Shown here piece by piece: positions 42,330 through 53,985 of a DNA stretch of 55,565 bases. The stretch lies in assembly GCA_964638815.1 (NCBI GenBank), contig CAZXBB010000240.1, positions 1-55,565 of the forward strand. The letters are read 5' to 3'. This DNA is from CAZXBB01 sp964638815 (GTDB lineage: Bacteria; Planctomycetota; Phycisphaerae; Phycisphaerales; SM1A02). Each line of letters opens with the position of its first letter. Position 1 is the stretch's first letter. Both the position numbers and the translations under genes were made by a program. A model generated the notes under the pieces. The model worked only from the letters and a program-made list of their open reading frames with translations. It searched no databases and was not told where the DNA came from.

Positions 42330-42390
42330 CAGGGCCGGGCGGCGCCAGACACCCGACGGTGGTGGAGGCTTTCGACACCACCCGGCCCTG
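42330..42390. other. Nested inverted repeats in an intergenic region
   Basis: CAGGGCCGGG (42330-42339) pairs with CCCGGCCCTG (42381-42390), and GGTGGTG (42358-42364) with CACCACC (42376-42382) inside it; the two use some of the same bases. It lies 72 bases after the flavoprotein stop, in a 291-base gap. A TATAGT (42447-42452) further on could be the -10 of the YceI gene. Role unknown: a terminator without a T-run or a structured leader. Confidence 0.35.
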
Positions 42391-42549
42391 GCAGCCCGCG
42401 TCGGTCGGTTTCCATGACGACGGGAATGATCGCGGCGCGCCGGGCGTATAGTCTGCGACGCCGCGCCGGACCGGCGCCGGTGTTCTCATTCGCAACGATC
42501 TCGTCCTGCGGCCAACGACCACCGGCCGCGCAACCACTGGAGGATTGAC

Positions 42550-43449
42550 ATGAGGTTCGTTCACGCATCCCGCGCCGCCGGCGCCCTGGCCACGACCGCG
42601 CTCGTCGTCTCGCTCGCCGCTGGGGGCGCGCCCCAGGCGACCGGCACCGGATCCGCCCCCCCGGACCCGGGAGCGAATACAGGAGCAAAGCCCGCATCGA
42701 AGGAGACCTTCCGCATCGACGCGACCCACTCGATGGCGCTCTTCCGCGTGCGTCACTTCAACGCCGGCGCCTTCTGGGGCCGGTTCAACGACGTCACGGG
42801 CTCGGTCGAGTTCGATGCCGCCTCCGATCGCGACGTCAAGCTCAACGTCGTCATGGACATCACGAGCGTCGATACCGGCACGGAGAAGCTCGACAGGCAC
42901 CTCATGTCCGAGGACTTCTTCTGGGCGGAGGAGCACCCCACGGCGACGTTCGTGAGCACCTCGGCGCGGCGCACCGCAACGAACACGTTCGAGGTCACCG
43001 GCGACCTGACGATGCGCGGCGTCTCGCGCACGATCACCGTGCCGGTGGAGTGGCTCGGCACGGCCGACGGCCCTGCGGGGCGACGCGCCGGCTTCGAGAC
43101 CACGTTCACGGTGCGTCGCAGCGACTACGGCATCAACTACGGCGTCGAGAACGGTGCGCTGGGCGACGAGACGCGTCTCGTCGTCGCGATCGAGTGCATC
43201 GCCGGCGGGCCCGAACGGGGCGGCCGCGGCGGGCGCGGAGCGGGCGGGCTGCTCGGCCGTTTCGACGAGAACAAGGACGGCAAGCTCCAGCGCGACGAGC
43301 TCCCGGAGCCGATGCGCGACCGGTTCGAGGAGCTGGACACCGACGGCGACGGCGCGCTGGACGAGGAGGAGCTCGAGGCGGCGCGCGGCCCCGGGAACGC
43401 CGGCAACGCCGACGGCCGCGGACGCGGCAGCCAGGGCGGCGGTCGCTGA
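42550..43449 (+). CDS. Secreted YceI-like lipid-binding domain protein with C-terminal EF-hands
   Basis: This is a 299-residue exported protein. The signal peptide (ALATTALVVSLAAGG) is followed by a Pro/Gly-rich linker. A YceI domain follows (about residues 55-222), a lipocalin-like barrel that binds polyisoprenoids: FRIDATHSMALFRVRHF, FWGRFNDVTGSVEFD, LMSEDFFWAEEHPTATFVS and VTGDLTMRGVSRTITVPV. Residues 237-285 hold two EF-hand loops, DENKDGKLQRDEL and DTDGDGALDEEEL. The C-terminus is Gly/Arg-rich. GGAGG lies about eight bases before the ATG. YceI and EF-hands in one protein is an uncommon combination. Calcium or a polyisoprenoid/quinone ligand is inferred. Confidence 0.88.
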   Translation: MRFVHASRAAGALATTALVVSLAAGGAPQATGTGSAPPDPGANTGAKPASKETFRIDATHSMALFRVRHFNAGAFWGRFNDVTGSVEFDAASDRDVKLNVVMDITSVDTGTEKLDRHLMSEDFFWAEEHPTATFVSTSARRTATNTFEVTGDLTMRGVSRTITVPVEWLGTADGPAGRRAGFETTFTVRRSDYGINYGVENGALGDETRLVVAIECIAGGPERGGRGGRGAGGLLGRFDENKDGKLQRDELPEPMRDRFEELDTDGDGALDEEELEAARGPGNAGNADGRGRGSQGGGR

Positions 43450-43495
43450 GCCCGCCTCGCGGGAAGGCCGTCGAGCGGACCGGCGCGGGGGCGCC

Positions 43496-43593
43496 GGTCC
43501 GCTCGGCCGGTCCGCGCGGTCGATCTGTATGGCCGATCCGCGCGGCCGATCCGTATGGCCGATCCGCTCGGCCGATCCGCGCGGCCGATCCGT
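43496..43593. repeat. Tandem repeat of gcggccgatccgt units
   Basis: Seven or so imperfect 13- to 14-bp units of gcggccgatccgt (with ctcggccgatccgc, tatggccgatccg variants) fill most of the 286-base gap between the YceI gene and gdhA. A -10-like TACAAT (43657-43662) follows. No gene is visible. Confidence 0.85.
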
Positions 43594-43735
43594 CGTACAC
43601 CGCGCCGCGGGACCTGCGAGGCAACGCGCTGACCGGGCGGTCCCGCGCCGCGGTGGTACAATCGCGGCCGTTCCGATCCGCCCCGGGTCGGTGGGTGGGG
43701 TGTGACAATTTCACTCTGTCTCGCGGGAGGTTCCC

Positions 43736-45112
<1,377 letters not shown>

Positions 45113-45193
45113 TCGCGTGCGACCGGGCCATGGTCTTCGATCGAGAGTCATACACGCGCGACCAGCTCGCGCACGGAAGGAGCCGAGGAATTG

Positions 45194-46840
45194 ATGAAAG
45201 CATCCGACCTCTTCGTCAAGTGTCTTGAGAACGAGGGTGTCGAGCGCATCTTCGGCCTTCCCGGCGAGGAGAATGCCGACGTCATGATCTCGCTCAAGAG
45301 GTCGAAGATCGACTTCGTCCTGTGCCGGCATGAGCAGGGAGCGGCGTTCATGGCGGACGTCTACGGTCGGCTCACGGGCAAGGCGGGCGTCTGCCTCGCG
45401 ACGCTCGGGCCGGGCGCGACGAATCTCGTCACCGGCGTCGCCGACGGCAACATGGACCGCGCCCCGATGGTCGTCATCACCGGGCAGGCGGACACGCAGC
45501 GGCTCCACAAGGAGTCGCACCAGGCCATGGACACCGTGACGATGTTCACGCCCATCACGAAGTGGGCGCGGCAGATCATCCATCAGAACAACATCCCCGA
45601 GGTCGTCCGCAAGGCCTTCAAGATCGCCGAGACCGAGAAGCCGGGCGCGTGCCTCATCGAGCTGCCCGAGGACCTCGCCGAGCATGAGGCCGAGGGCGCC
45701 CCGCTCTCGTTCATCAAGCTGCGGCGGCCGACCCCGGACGCGAAGGCGGTGGACCTCGCCGTCGAGGCGATTCGCAAGTCGAAGTCGCCGATCATCCTGG
45801 CCGGCAACGGCGCGGTGCGCAAGCGCGTCTCCAGGCAGCTCATCGAGTTCGCGCACCGGACGGGCATGCCGGTGATCAACACCTTCATGGGCAAGGGCGC
45901 GATCCCGCGGCACGACGAGCACTGCCTGTTCACCGTCGGGCTGCAGGCAAAGGACCTCGCCGTGCACGCCATGGACAAGGCGGACCTGATCATCGCGGTC
46001 GGCGTGGACATCGTCGAGTACCACCCGCGTCTGTGGAACGCCGGTGCGAAGCACAAGATCCTGCACATCGACTTCCTGCCCGCCGAGGTGGACAACGACT
46101 ACCCGGTGATCGGCGAGCTCGTCGGCGACATCGCGAACTCGCTGTGGCAGATCAAAGACGCGCTGGGCGCGGGCCCGCCGCTCTTCGACATCGCCGTCCA
46201 CAAGCCCGTCCGCGACAAGATGCTGGAGGACTTCGCGGAGTTCCGCTTCGACCAGACCAAGGGGATCATCAAGCCGCAGAAGGTCCTCTGGGACGTGCGA
46301 GAGTACCTCGGGCCAAACGACATCCTGCTCTCCGACGTCGGGGCGCACAAGATGTGGATCGCCCGGTACTACCAGTGCGACGAGCCGAACACGTGCCTCA
46401 TCTCGAACGGCTTCTGCTCGATGGGGTTCGCGATGCCGGGAGCGATCGCGGCGAAGATCGCGCGGCCGGACAGCAAGGTCCTCGCGATCTGCGGCGACGC
46501 CGGCGCGCTCATGAACATCCAGGACCTCGAGACGGCCGTCCGCCTCGGAACGAAGTGCGTGTTCATGATCTGGGAGGACCACGAGTACGGCCTCATCAAG
46601 TGGAAGCAGCAGACTTCGTTCGGCGAGCACTCGGAGCTGGCGTTCACGAACCCGGACTGGACGAAGCTCGCCGAGGCGTTCGGCTGCAAGGGCGTGCGGG
46701 TGAACGATTCCGACGCGCTGATGGAGGGCCTCGAGGAGGCGTTCTCGGCGGACGGGCCTGCGATCCTGTCGCTGCCCATCGATTACTCGGAGAACATGAA
46801 GCTGACGGAGCGGCTCGGTAAGATCGCATGTCCGATCTAG
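45194..46840 (+). CDS. ThDP-dependent decarboxylase: 2-oxoglutarate decarboxylase or acetolactate synthase-like
   Basis: This is a 548-residue thiamine diphosphate enzyme. IFGLPGEEN, the cofactor-activating glutamate E47 in CRHEQGAAFMADVYGRLTG, and ATLGPGATNLVTGVADGNMDRAP match the acetolactate synthase-like branch. The ThDP-binding motif reads CGDAGALMNIQDLETAV with D435 and then FMIWEDHEYGLIKWK, where the family usually has G-D-G and N-D. The N-terminal wording, from memory, is very close to the cyanobacterial 2-oxoglutarate decarboxylase (Synechococcus A2770), which is also annotated as acetolactate synthase and sits next to succinic semialdehyde dehydrogenase. Here an ALDH gene likewise follows. 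ATG at 45194 has GAGGA upstream; TTG at 45191 precedes it. The specificity is inferred, not shown. Confidence 0.85.
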   Translation: MKASDLFVKCLENEGVERIFGLPGEENADVMISLKRSKIDFVLCRHEQGAAFMADVYGRLTGKAGVCLATLGPGATNLVTGVADGNMDRAPMVVITGQADTQRLHKESHQAMDTVTMFTPITKWARQIIHQNNIPEVVRKAFKIAETEKPGACLIELPEDLAEHEAEGAPLSFIKLRRPTPDAKAVDLAVEAIRKSKSPIILAGNGAVRKRVSRQLIEFAHRTGMPVINTFMGKGAIPRHDEHCLFTVGLQAKDLAVHAMDKADLIIAVGVDIVEYHPRLWNAGAKHKILHIDFLPAEVDNDYPVIGELVGDIANSLWQIKDALGAGPPLFDIAVHKPVRDKMLEDFAEFRFDQTKGIIKPQKVLWDVREYLGPNDILLSDVGAHKMWIARYYQCDEPNTCLISNGFCSMGFAMPGAIAAKIARPDSKVLAICGDAGALMNIQDLETAVRLGTKCVFMIWEDHEYGLIKWKQQTSFGEHSELAFTNPDWTKLAEAFGCKGVRVNDSDALMEGLEEAFSADGPAILSLPIDYSENMKLTERLGKIACPI

Positions 46841-46912
46841 TCCTCCAGACTCACCACTCACGAGGCAGGGTATTCACCCCGGACGGCCGCGAACGGCGGA
46901 GCAGGAGTGCGC

Positions 46913-47011
46913 ATGCACATCGAGGTGGAGTTCAGCGCGTCGGATCACCGGATGGACGAAGCATCGGATCGGTGTCTCGCTTCCGCGGCGCGCTGCGGCC
47001 CTCCGCGGTGA
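46913..47011 (+). CDS. Possible 32-residue peptide
   Basis: A short frame, MHIEVEFSASDHRMDEASD followed by a Cys-rich tail, starts at an ATG with AGGAG six bases upstream, in the 226-base gap between the ThDP enzyme and ALDH. No homology is recognised. The start context is good, but the peptide may be spurious. Confidence 0.2.
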   Translation: MHIEVEFSASDHRMDEASDRCLASAARCGPPR

Positions 47012-47066
47012 ATTTGCTCCGTCCGCGCTCCGCCCGCGCCACGCCTCAAACCCCGGAGATCTTCCG

Positions 47067-48539
47067 ATGAGCAGTGCCACGGCCACCGGCCCCCGGCAGG
47101 CCGCCAGACTCAGAGACACCTATCCCTACTACCTCGCCAACCGCGCCGTCGCCGCGAACACCGACCTCGAGGTGACGAACAAGTACAACGGCGAGGTCGC
47201 GACCCGCGTGGCCCTCGCCGGGGCGAAGGAGATCGACCAGGCGATCCAGGCCGCGGTCGACTGCTTCGAGGAGCTGCGGAACTGGCCGGCGTACCGGCGC
47301 AAGGCCGTGCTCGCGCACTGCGTCCAGCGCATGACCGAGCGGGCCGAGGAAATGGCGATCGCGCTGTGCATCGAGGCCGGAAAGCCGCTCAAGGACGCGC
47401 GGGGCGAGGTCACGCGCGGCATCGACACCTTCACGATCGCGATGGAGGAGTCGACCCGCATGTACGGCGAGGTCCTGCCCCTCGACATCTCGCCGCGCGC
47501 GCACGGGTACCAGTCGCTGTGGAAGCGGTTCCCGATCGGGCCGTGCAGCTTCATCTCGCCGTTCAACTTCCCGATCAACCTCGCCGCGCACAAGATCGCG
47601 CCCGCGCTCGCGGTGGGCTGCCCGTTCGTCCTCAAGCCCGCGTCGCGCACGCCGATCGGCGCGATCATCATGGGCGAGATCATGGCGGAGACCGACCTGC
47701 CGGCGGGAGCGTTCAGCATCCTGCCGTGCAGCCGGGACGGCGCGGATCTCTTCACGACCGACGAGCGCTTCAAGCTCCTCTCGTTCACCGGCTCGCCGGA
47801 CGTCGGGTGGGCGCTCAAGGCGAAAGCCGGCAAGAAGAAGGTGGTCCTCGAGCTCGGCGGCAACGCGGCGTGCATCGTGGACAAGGACGCCGAACTCGAA
47901 TACGCGACCGACCGCATCATCATCGGCGCGTTCTACCAGTCGGGGCAGAGCTGCATCGGCGTGCAGCGGATCCTCGCCCACCGCGCGATCTATGACGATC
48001 TCCGCGCGATGCTCAAGACCAAGGCCGAGGCGCTCGTTGCCGGCGATCCGCTCGACGAGCGGACGTTCCTCGGCCCGCTCATCAGCGAGGGTGACGCGAA
48101 GCGGCTCGAGAAGTGGGTCAACGAGGCCGTGGAAGGCGGCGCGAGCGTGCTCTGCGGCGGGACCCGCGACGGCGTGTTCTACGACGCGACGATCGTCGAG
48201 AATGTCCCGCGTGACGCCGCTCTCTCGTGCCAGGAGGCGTTCGGCCCGGTCGCCACGCTCGCGCCCTTCGACGACATCGACGACGCCATCGCGACGGTCA
48301 ACGACAGCGATTTCGGGCTCCAGGCCGGCATCTTCACGCGCGACATCCACCATGCCTTCCGCGCGTTCAACGACCTCGACGTCGGCGGCGTCGTCGTCAA
48401 CGACGTCCCCTCGATGCGGGTGGACAACATGCCGTACGGCGGCGTCAAGGACTCGGGTCTCGGCCGGGAGGGCATCCGTTTCGCGATGGAGGACATGACG
48501 GAGATCCGGCTGATGGTGCTGAACCGGATCGGGAGCTGA
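47067..48539 (+). CDS. NAD(P)-dependent aldehyde dehydrogenase (succinic semialdehyde dehydrogenase candidate)
   Basis: This is a 490-residue ALDH-superfamily enzyme. Catalytic Cys C296 in QSGQSCIGVQRI, base Glu E262 in VVLELGGNAACIV, N167 in FISPFNFPINL and the C-terminal YGGVKDSGLGREG are in place; the length fits. PASRTPIGA with K190 binds NAD(P). GGAG lies about nine bases upstream of the ATG. It follows the ThDP enzyme on the same strand, which suggests it oxidises the aldehyde that enzyme releases. If that is succinic semialdehyde the product is succinate. Lactaldehyde, glyceraldehyde or methylmalonate semialdehyde remain possible. Confidence 0.9.
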   Translation: MSSATATGPRQAARLRDTYPYYLANRAVAANTDLEVTNKYNGEVATRVALAGAKEIDQAIQAAVDCFEELRNWPAYRRKAVLAHCVQRMTERAEEMAIALCIEAGKPLKDARGEVTRGIDTFTIAMEESTRMYGEVLPLDISPRAHGYQSLWKRFPIGPCSFISPFNFPINLAAHKIAPALAVGCPFVLKPASRTPIGAIIMGEIMAETDLPAGAFSILPCSRDGADLFTTDERFKLLSFTGSPDVGWALKAKAGKKKVVLELGGNAACIVDKDAELEYATDRIIIGAFYQSGQSCIGVQRILAHRAIYDDLRAMLKTKAEALVAGDPLDERTFLGPLISEGDAKRLEKWVNEAVEGGASVLCGGTRDGVFYDATIVENVPRDAALSCQEAFGPVATLAPFDDIDDAIATVNDSDFGLQAGIFTRDIHHAFRAFNDLDVGGVVVNDVPSMRVDNMPYGGVKDSGLGREGIRFAMEDMTEIRLMVLNRIGS

Positions 48540-48555
48540 CCGGCCGTTCGCCGGC

Positions 48556-49008
48556 ATGGACGACGCCACGCTCATCCGTCGGTTCGAGGACCGCACGCTG
48601 CCCTTCGATCAGTGGACGCACCGGTGCCACGTCAAGGTGGCGTGGATCTATCTCTCGCGGCACGGGCTCGACGAGGCGATCGTGAGGATGCGCGCGGGCG
48701 TCAAGGCCTACAACGCGGCGAATGACGTGCCGGAGGGTCCGCTCACGGGCTACGACGAGACCACGACCGTCGCGTTCATGCACATCGTGCACGCGACGAT
48801 GGAGGCCTACGGCGCCTCGCACCCGGTGAGCGGCGCCGACGCGTTCTGCGACACGCATCCGCAACTGATGACAAAGCACGTGCTGCGTCTCTTCTACTCG
48901 CCGGCGCAGCGGATCCGGCCGGAGGCGAAGACGACGTTCGTGCCGCCGGACCTCACGGCGTTTCCGACGGTGCGCCGCCCGGACGGGGCGGAGGCCGCGC
49001 GCGACTGA
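48556..49008 (+). CDS. Conserved hypothetical protein (helical)
   Basis: This is a 150-residue helical protein with FEDRTLPFDQWTHRCHVKVAWIYLSRHGLDEAI, YDETTTVAFMHIVHATMEAYG and conserved-looking His/Trp/Tyr residues. It resembles a family of small bacterial proteins of unknown function with a similar F-x-H-x-x-H-V-x-x-A-W-x-Y-L pattern. The pattern suggests a possible metal site, which I cannot confirm. It begins 16 bases after the ALDH stop and may be co-transcribed with it; the downstream recQ is convergent. Confidence 0.65.
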   Translation: MDDATLIRRFEDRTLPFDQWTHRCHVKVAWIYLSRHGLDEAIVRMRAGVKAYNAANDVPEGPLTGYDETTTVAFMHIVHATMEAYGASHPVSGADAFCDTHPQLMTKHVLRLFYSPAQRIRPEAKTTFVPPDLTAFPTVRRPDGAEAARD

Positions 49009-49022
49009 CTCGCACACAAGTA

Positions 49023-50813
<1,791 letters not shown>

Positions 50814-50963
50814 GGCCGGGATGGTACGGGAAGCGGGCCCCTGGCCGTCAGGTGTCGGCGGTGAGCCGGGCCGGGCGACGGCACCCGCGAGCGCCGGTTC
50901 GCCCACGCCGCGCTGACCGCCGACGGCTGATCGCTCCCGCCTTTTCCGTTATCTTCCCGACCC

Positions 50964-52424
50964 ATGGCGCACGACACGTCCCGCAGCAGCACCGATTTCG
51001 TCACCTGGAAGCTCGCCGAGTGGGCCGCCGGCCTGCGGTACGAGCACCTCTCGCCGCAGGCGATCGCGACCGCCAGGCTGTACCTCTACGACAGCTTCGG
51101 CTGCGCGCTCGGCGGATCCCAGCAGCACGATGTGCACATCGCGCTCGACTACGCCCGGCTCCTCGGCGGACGCGAGACGTGCACCGTGTTCGGATCGGGC
51201 TTCCGCACGGACCCCGTGATGGCGGCGTTCCTCAACGCCCTCTGCATCCGGGCGATGGATTACAACGACATCTACTGGAAGGCGGACCCGGCGCACCCGT
51301 CCGACATCATCCCGGCGGCGCTGTCGATCTGCGAGATGAAGGGGCTCGGCGGCCGGGATCTCATCCTCGGCACCGTGATCGGGCACGAAGTCGAGATGCG
51401 GCTCGCCGAGTTCGGCGAGCCGGGCATCCGCGAATACGGCTGGCACCACGCGACGATCACGTCGATCGCGTCGCCCATCGTGGCGGGACGCGCGCTCGGG
51501 CTCGATCCGGCCCGCATCCAGCAGGCGATCGGCATCAGCGCTTCGCCCTCCATGTGCCTGGGGGCGGTCACCGCCGGCAAGCTCACCAACATGAAGAACA
51601 CGGTCGACCCCATGGCCACCCGGGCCGGCGTCGAGGCGGCGCTCCTCGCCGAGCGCGGCTATTCCGGACCCGAGCACGTGATCGACGGCAAGGAGGGGCT
51701 CGTGCACTGCTTCGGGAAGTTCGGGGGCCGTTTCCACCTCGACATGCTCACCGACGGCCTGCCGACCGCACCCGGCGATCACTACAAGATCCTCGACTGC
51801 GGCATGAAGAGCTTCCCGATCGAGGCGCTCTCGCACGCGCCGCTCACCGCGATGATGAAGATCGTCGCGGAGAACGCGATCGACGCCGACGACGTGCGCG
51901 AGATCAGGGTCGAGGTCATCGCCCGCGCCGCGGACATCCTCGGCGACCCGGCGAAGTACCGCCCCACGAGCAAGGAGACGGCCGACCACAGCCTGCCGTA
52001 CTCGCTCGCCGTCGGCCTCGTCGACGGCATGGTCACGCCGCTCCAGTTCACGCAAGAGCGGATCGACGACCCCGCTCTCATCCCGGTGATGGACCGGATC
52101 AGGGTCGTTCCGAACGAGGAGTTCGAGTCGCTGTTCCCGAAGTTCCAGCCCAGCCGCGTGACGATCACGCTCGCGGACGGAATGGAGCACACGCAACGCG
52201 TGGACGTGCCCAAGGGCGACCCCCGCGACCCGATGACCGTGGACGAGATCGGCGTGAAGTTCGACGCCCTCGGCGCCGACGTCGTGGGGGCGGACGCGTG
52301 CCGCGACCTGCGCGGGCTCATCATGGCGATGGAGAACGAGACGACGCTCGACCGACTGTTCGGGCTCATGACGTCCGGGGGCGTGAGGCGTCGTCCGGCC
52401 GCGCCGACCGGGAACGTCCGGTAA
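50964..52424 (+). CDS. MmgE/PrpD family protein (2-methylcitrate dehydratase-like)
   Basis: This is a 486-residue MmgE/PrpD protein. The family starts with LYLYDSFGCALGGSQ, then NALCIRAMDYNDIYWK, DIIPAALSICEMKG and the His-rich GWHHATITSIASP. The C-terminal half has MKSFPIEALSHAPLTAMMKI. PrpD dehydrates 2-methylcitrate in the methylcitrate cycle, while other members act on cis-aconitate or related acids. No methylcitrate synthase or 2-methylisocitrate lyase is nearby, so the substrate is open. It is divergent from recQ and convergent with the methyltransferase gene. Confidence 0.85.
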   Translation: MAHDTSRSSTDFVTWKLAEWAAGLRYEHLSPQAIATARLYLYDSFGCALGGSQQHDVHIALDYARLLGGRETCTVFGSGFRTDPVMAAFLNALCIRAMDYNDIYWKADPAHPSDIIPAALSICEMKGLGGRDLILGTVIGHEVEMRLAEFGEPGIREYGWHHATITSIASPIVAGRALGLDPARIQQAIGISASPSMCLGAVTAGKLTNMKNTVDPMATRAGVEAALLAERGYSGPEHVIDGKEGLVHCFGKFGGRFHLDMLTDGLPTAPGDHYKILDCGMKSFPIEALSHAPLTAMMKIVAENAIDADDVREIRVEVIARAADILGDPAKYRPTSKETADHSLPYSLAVGLVDGMVTPLQFTQERIDDPALIPVMDRIRVVPNEEFESLFPKFQPSRVTITLADGMEHTQRVDVPKGDPRDPMTVDEIGVKFDALGADVVGADACRDLRGLIMAMENETTLDRLFGLMTSGGVRRRPAAPTGNVR

Positions 52425-52769
52425 TGACGCTCTTGCGGCGTTCCGGCGGGGCGTTCCGCGTCGTTCAAGGCCCGGTAACCGGCCGGCCGATCAAGCGTCC
52501 GGCCGCCGGGCGTCTGCCGGCGCCCGATCCGGCGCACGTTGCCGTGATCGCCATGATCGCCATGACCGCCACGGAGACTCCGCGAATGACCATTACGATC
52601 CGATCGCAGTTACCCACGCCGCGAAGTGCGCTGACCGCCGCGACGGGCGGTGTCCGCGTCACGAGAGCCGACCTTCGCCGTGTCCAGACGCCGGTCCGCG
52701 AGGTGCGCGCCCGTTCGCCGGGCGCCGACCACGAGGCCGCGGGCGGGAGGAGGCGCGAGCGGAGAGAGA
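52425..52769. other. Intergenic region without recognised gene
   Basis: This 345-base stretch lies between convergent genes. The plus-strand frame across it is open but Arg/Pro-rich, lacks a ribosome binding site and looks like GC-rich noise. Only short direct repeats of gatcgccat are seen. Confidence 0.4.
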
Positions 52770-53963
52770 TCAACGGGCTGCTCGCGTGATCACCGCGACC
52801 ACGCGTCGCCCGAGCCTGAGCCCGAACACCGTATGTGAACGCGAGCCGGCGCCGCGAAGCTGCACCTGGAGGGCATCGCAGTCCACGGCCCTGTCCCGGG
52901 TCCGCACGGTCACCGCACCCCCGTCGTGCGCGGCGAGCCACTGCGCGACGCGCCGGGTTCGCCACGGAAGCTGCGCGAGGACGTCGTAGGTCGTCAGCCA
53001 CGGCGACGCGACCGGCGTGTCGGCGGTTAGGATCCCGAGCCCGGGGTACGCCTCCCGCACCGGAAGATCGCGGCACACCGCGCCCGTGAGCCCGGCCCGC
53101 TCGACGGCCGGATCGATCAGCAGGAGATGATCCGCGAATCCGTCGCCCGCCGTACACGCGAACGGCGCCGGCGTCGCCGTGACGCTGCGGCCCTCCGGCA
53201 GGGCGGTCGCGGTGCGTCGGCCGCCGCCCGGCGCGAGGCGGCCGCACCACAGCACCGCCTGCACGAGCGTGCCGTTCTCGGCGATGATCTCGATCTCGCG
53301 GTCCGGGCCGGCCGGGAGCGCGTCGAGATCGACGCCGGGCCCGAGCTTGACCGCGCCGTCGGGACAGGCCGCGAGCAGACGCTCGATGTACTCGGGGCCC
53401 GGGCGGTAGTCGGCGTAGCGGAAGAGCCGGCGCGATGCGTCCCTTCGCGCCGGGTCGAGGTGGAAGACGACACCCGCCGCGTCGAGCTGCTCGACGTCCG
53501 CGATCCGCGTCGCGCAGCCCGCGTTGTGCCCGGTCATCCACGCCCGCACCGGGCTGGTGTCGATCCCCGTCACGTCGGCGACGCGCGCCAGCGCCCTCGC
53601 GTCGCCGCCGATCCCGCAGCAGAGGTCGAAGACGGGCGTGGCCGCGGGCAGACAGGCCGCGAAGCGCCGCGCCTTGTGCCTCGCGACGACCGTGCCGGTC
53701 GCCTGCTCGACGCCCGCGACGTCGCCGACGATGTCCGGCGCGTCGGGGAACTTGCGTCGCGTCTTCGCCCGCGCGCGCACGAGCTCGATCGCCACCGGAA
53801 GGAGCGCGGGATCCCAGCGGTCGCGCAGCCGCGCGAGCGTCGCGGCGTCGGTGACATCGCCGGCAGCGACCGCCTCCAGCAGAGCGGCCATCTCCGGCGA
53901 GCCGTCGGCGACCTCTCGCCACCGCGGGAGCATCGCGGCGTCCAGGATGCCGCCCGCCGCCAC
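52770..53963 (-). CDS. THUMP-like domain SAM-dependent methyltransferase
   Basis: This is a 397-residue protein. Motif I of the class I methyltransferase fold is VFDLCCGIGGDARALA, followed by the acidic VTGIDTSPVR and VVFHLDPARRDAS. The last 80 residues resemble the small THUMP-like domain found at the end of such methyltransferases (WLTTYDVLAQLPWRTRRVAQWLAAHDGG, then DCDALQVQLRG). RNA or protein substrates are unproven. The GTG at 53963 is chosen because GGAG lies 11 bases upstream and its stop-side neighbour ends 23 bases away; the ATG at 53933 is an alternative. The amidohydrolase gene is on the same strand upstream. Confidence 0.78.
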   Translation of the reverse strand: MAAGGILDAAMLPRWREVADGSPEMAALLEAVAAGDVTDAATLARLRDRWDPALLPVAIELVRARAKTRRKFPDAPDIVGDVAGVEQATGTVVARHKARRFAACLPAATPVFDLCCGIGGDARALARVADVTGIDTSPVRAWMTGHNAGCATRIADVEQLDAAGVVFHLDPARRDASRRLFRYADYRPGPEYIERLLAACPDGAVKLGPGVDLDALPAGPDREIEIIAENGTLVQAVLWCGRLAPGGGRRTATALPEGRSVTATPAPFACTAGDGFADHLLLIDPAVERAGLTGAVCRDLPVREAYPGLGILTADTPVASPWLTTYDVLAQLPWRTRRVAQWLAAHDGGAVTVRTRDRAVDCDALQVQLRGAGSRSHTVFGLRLGRRVVAVITRAAR

Positions 53964-53985
53964 GGTCAGCGTGTCTCCGCCGTGC

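Noticed and set aside
39394..42936. Very long open frame on the minus strand (1180 codons) opposite the flavoprotein gene
   Set aside because: It is an antisense shadow of the real plus-strand gene. The translation is Arg/Val/Leu-rich with no domain, and such frames stay open at this GC content.
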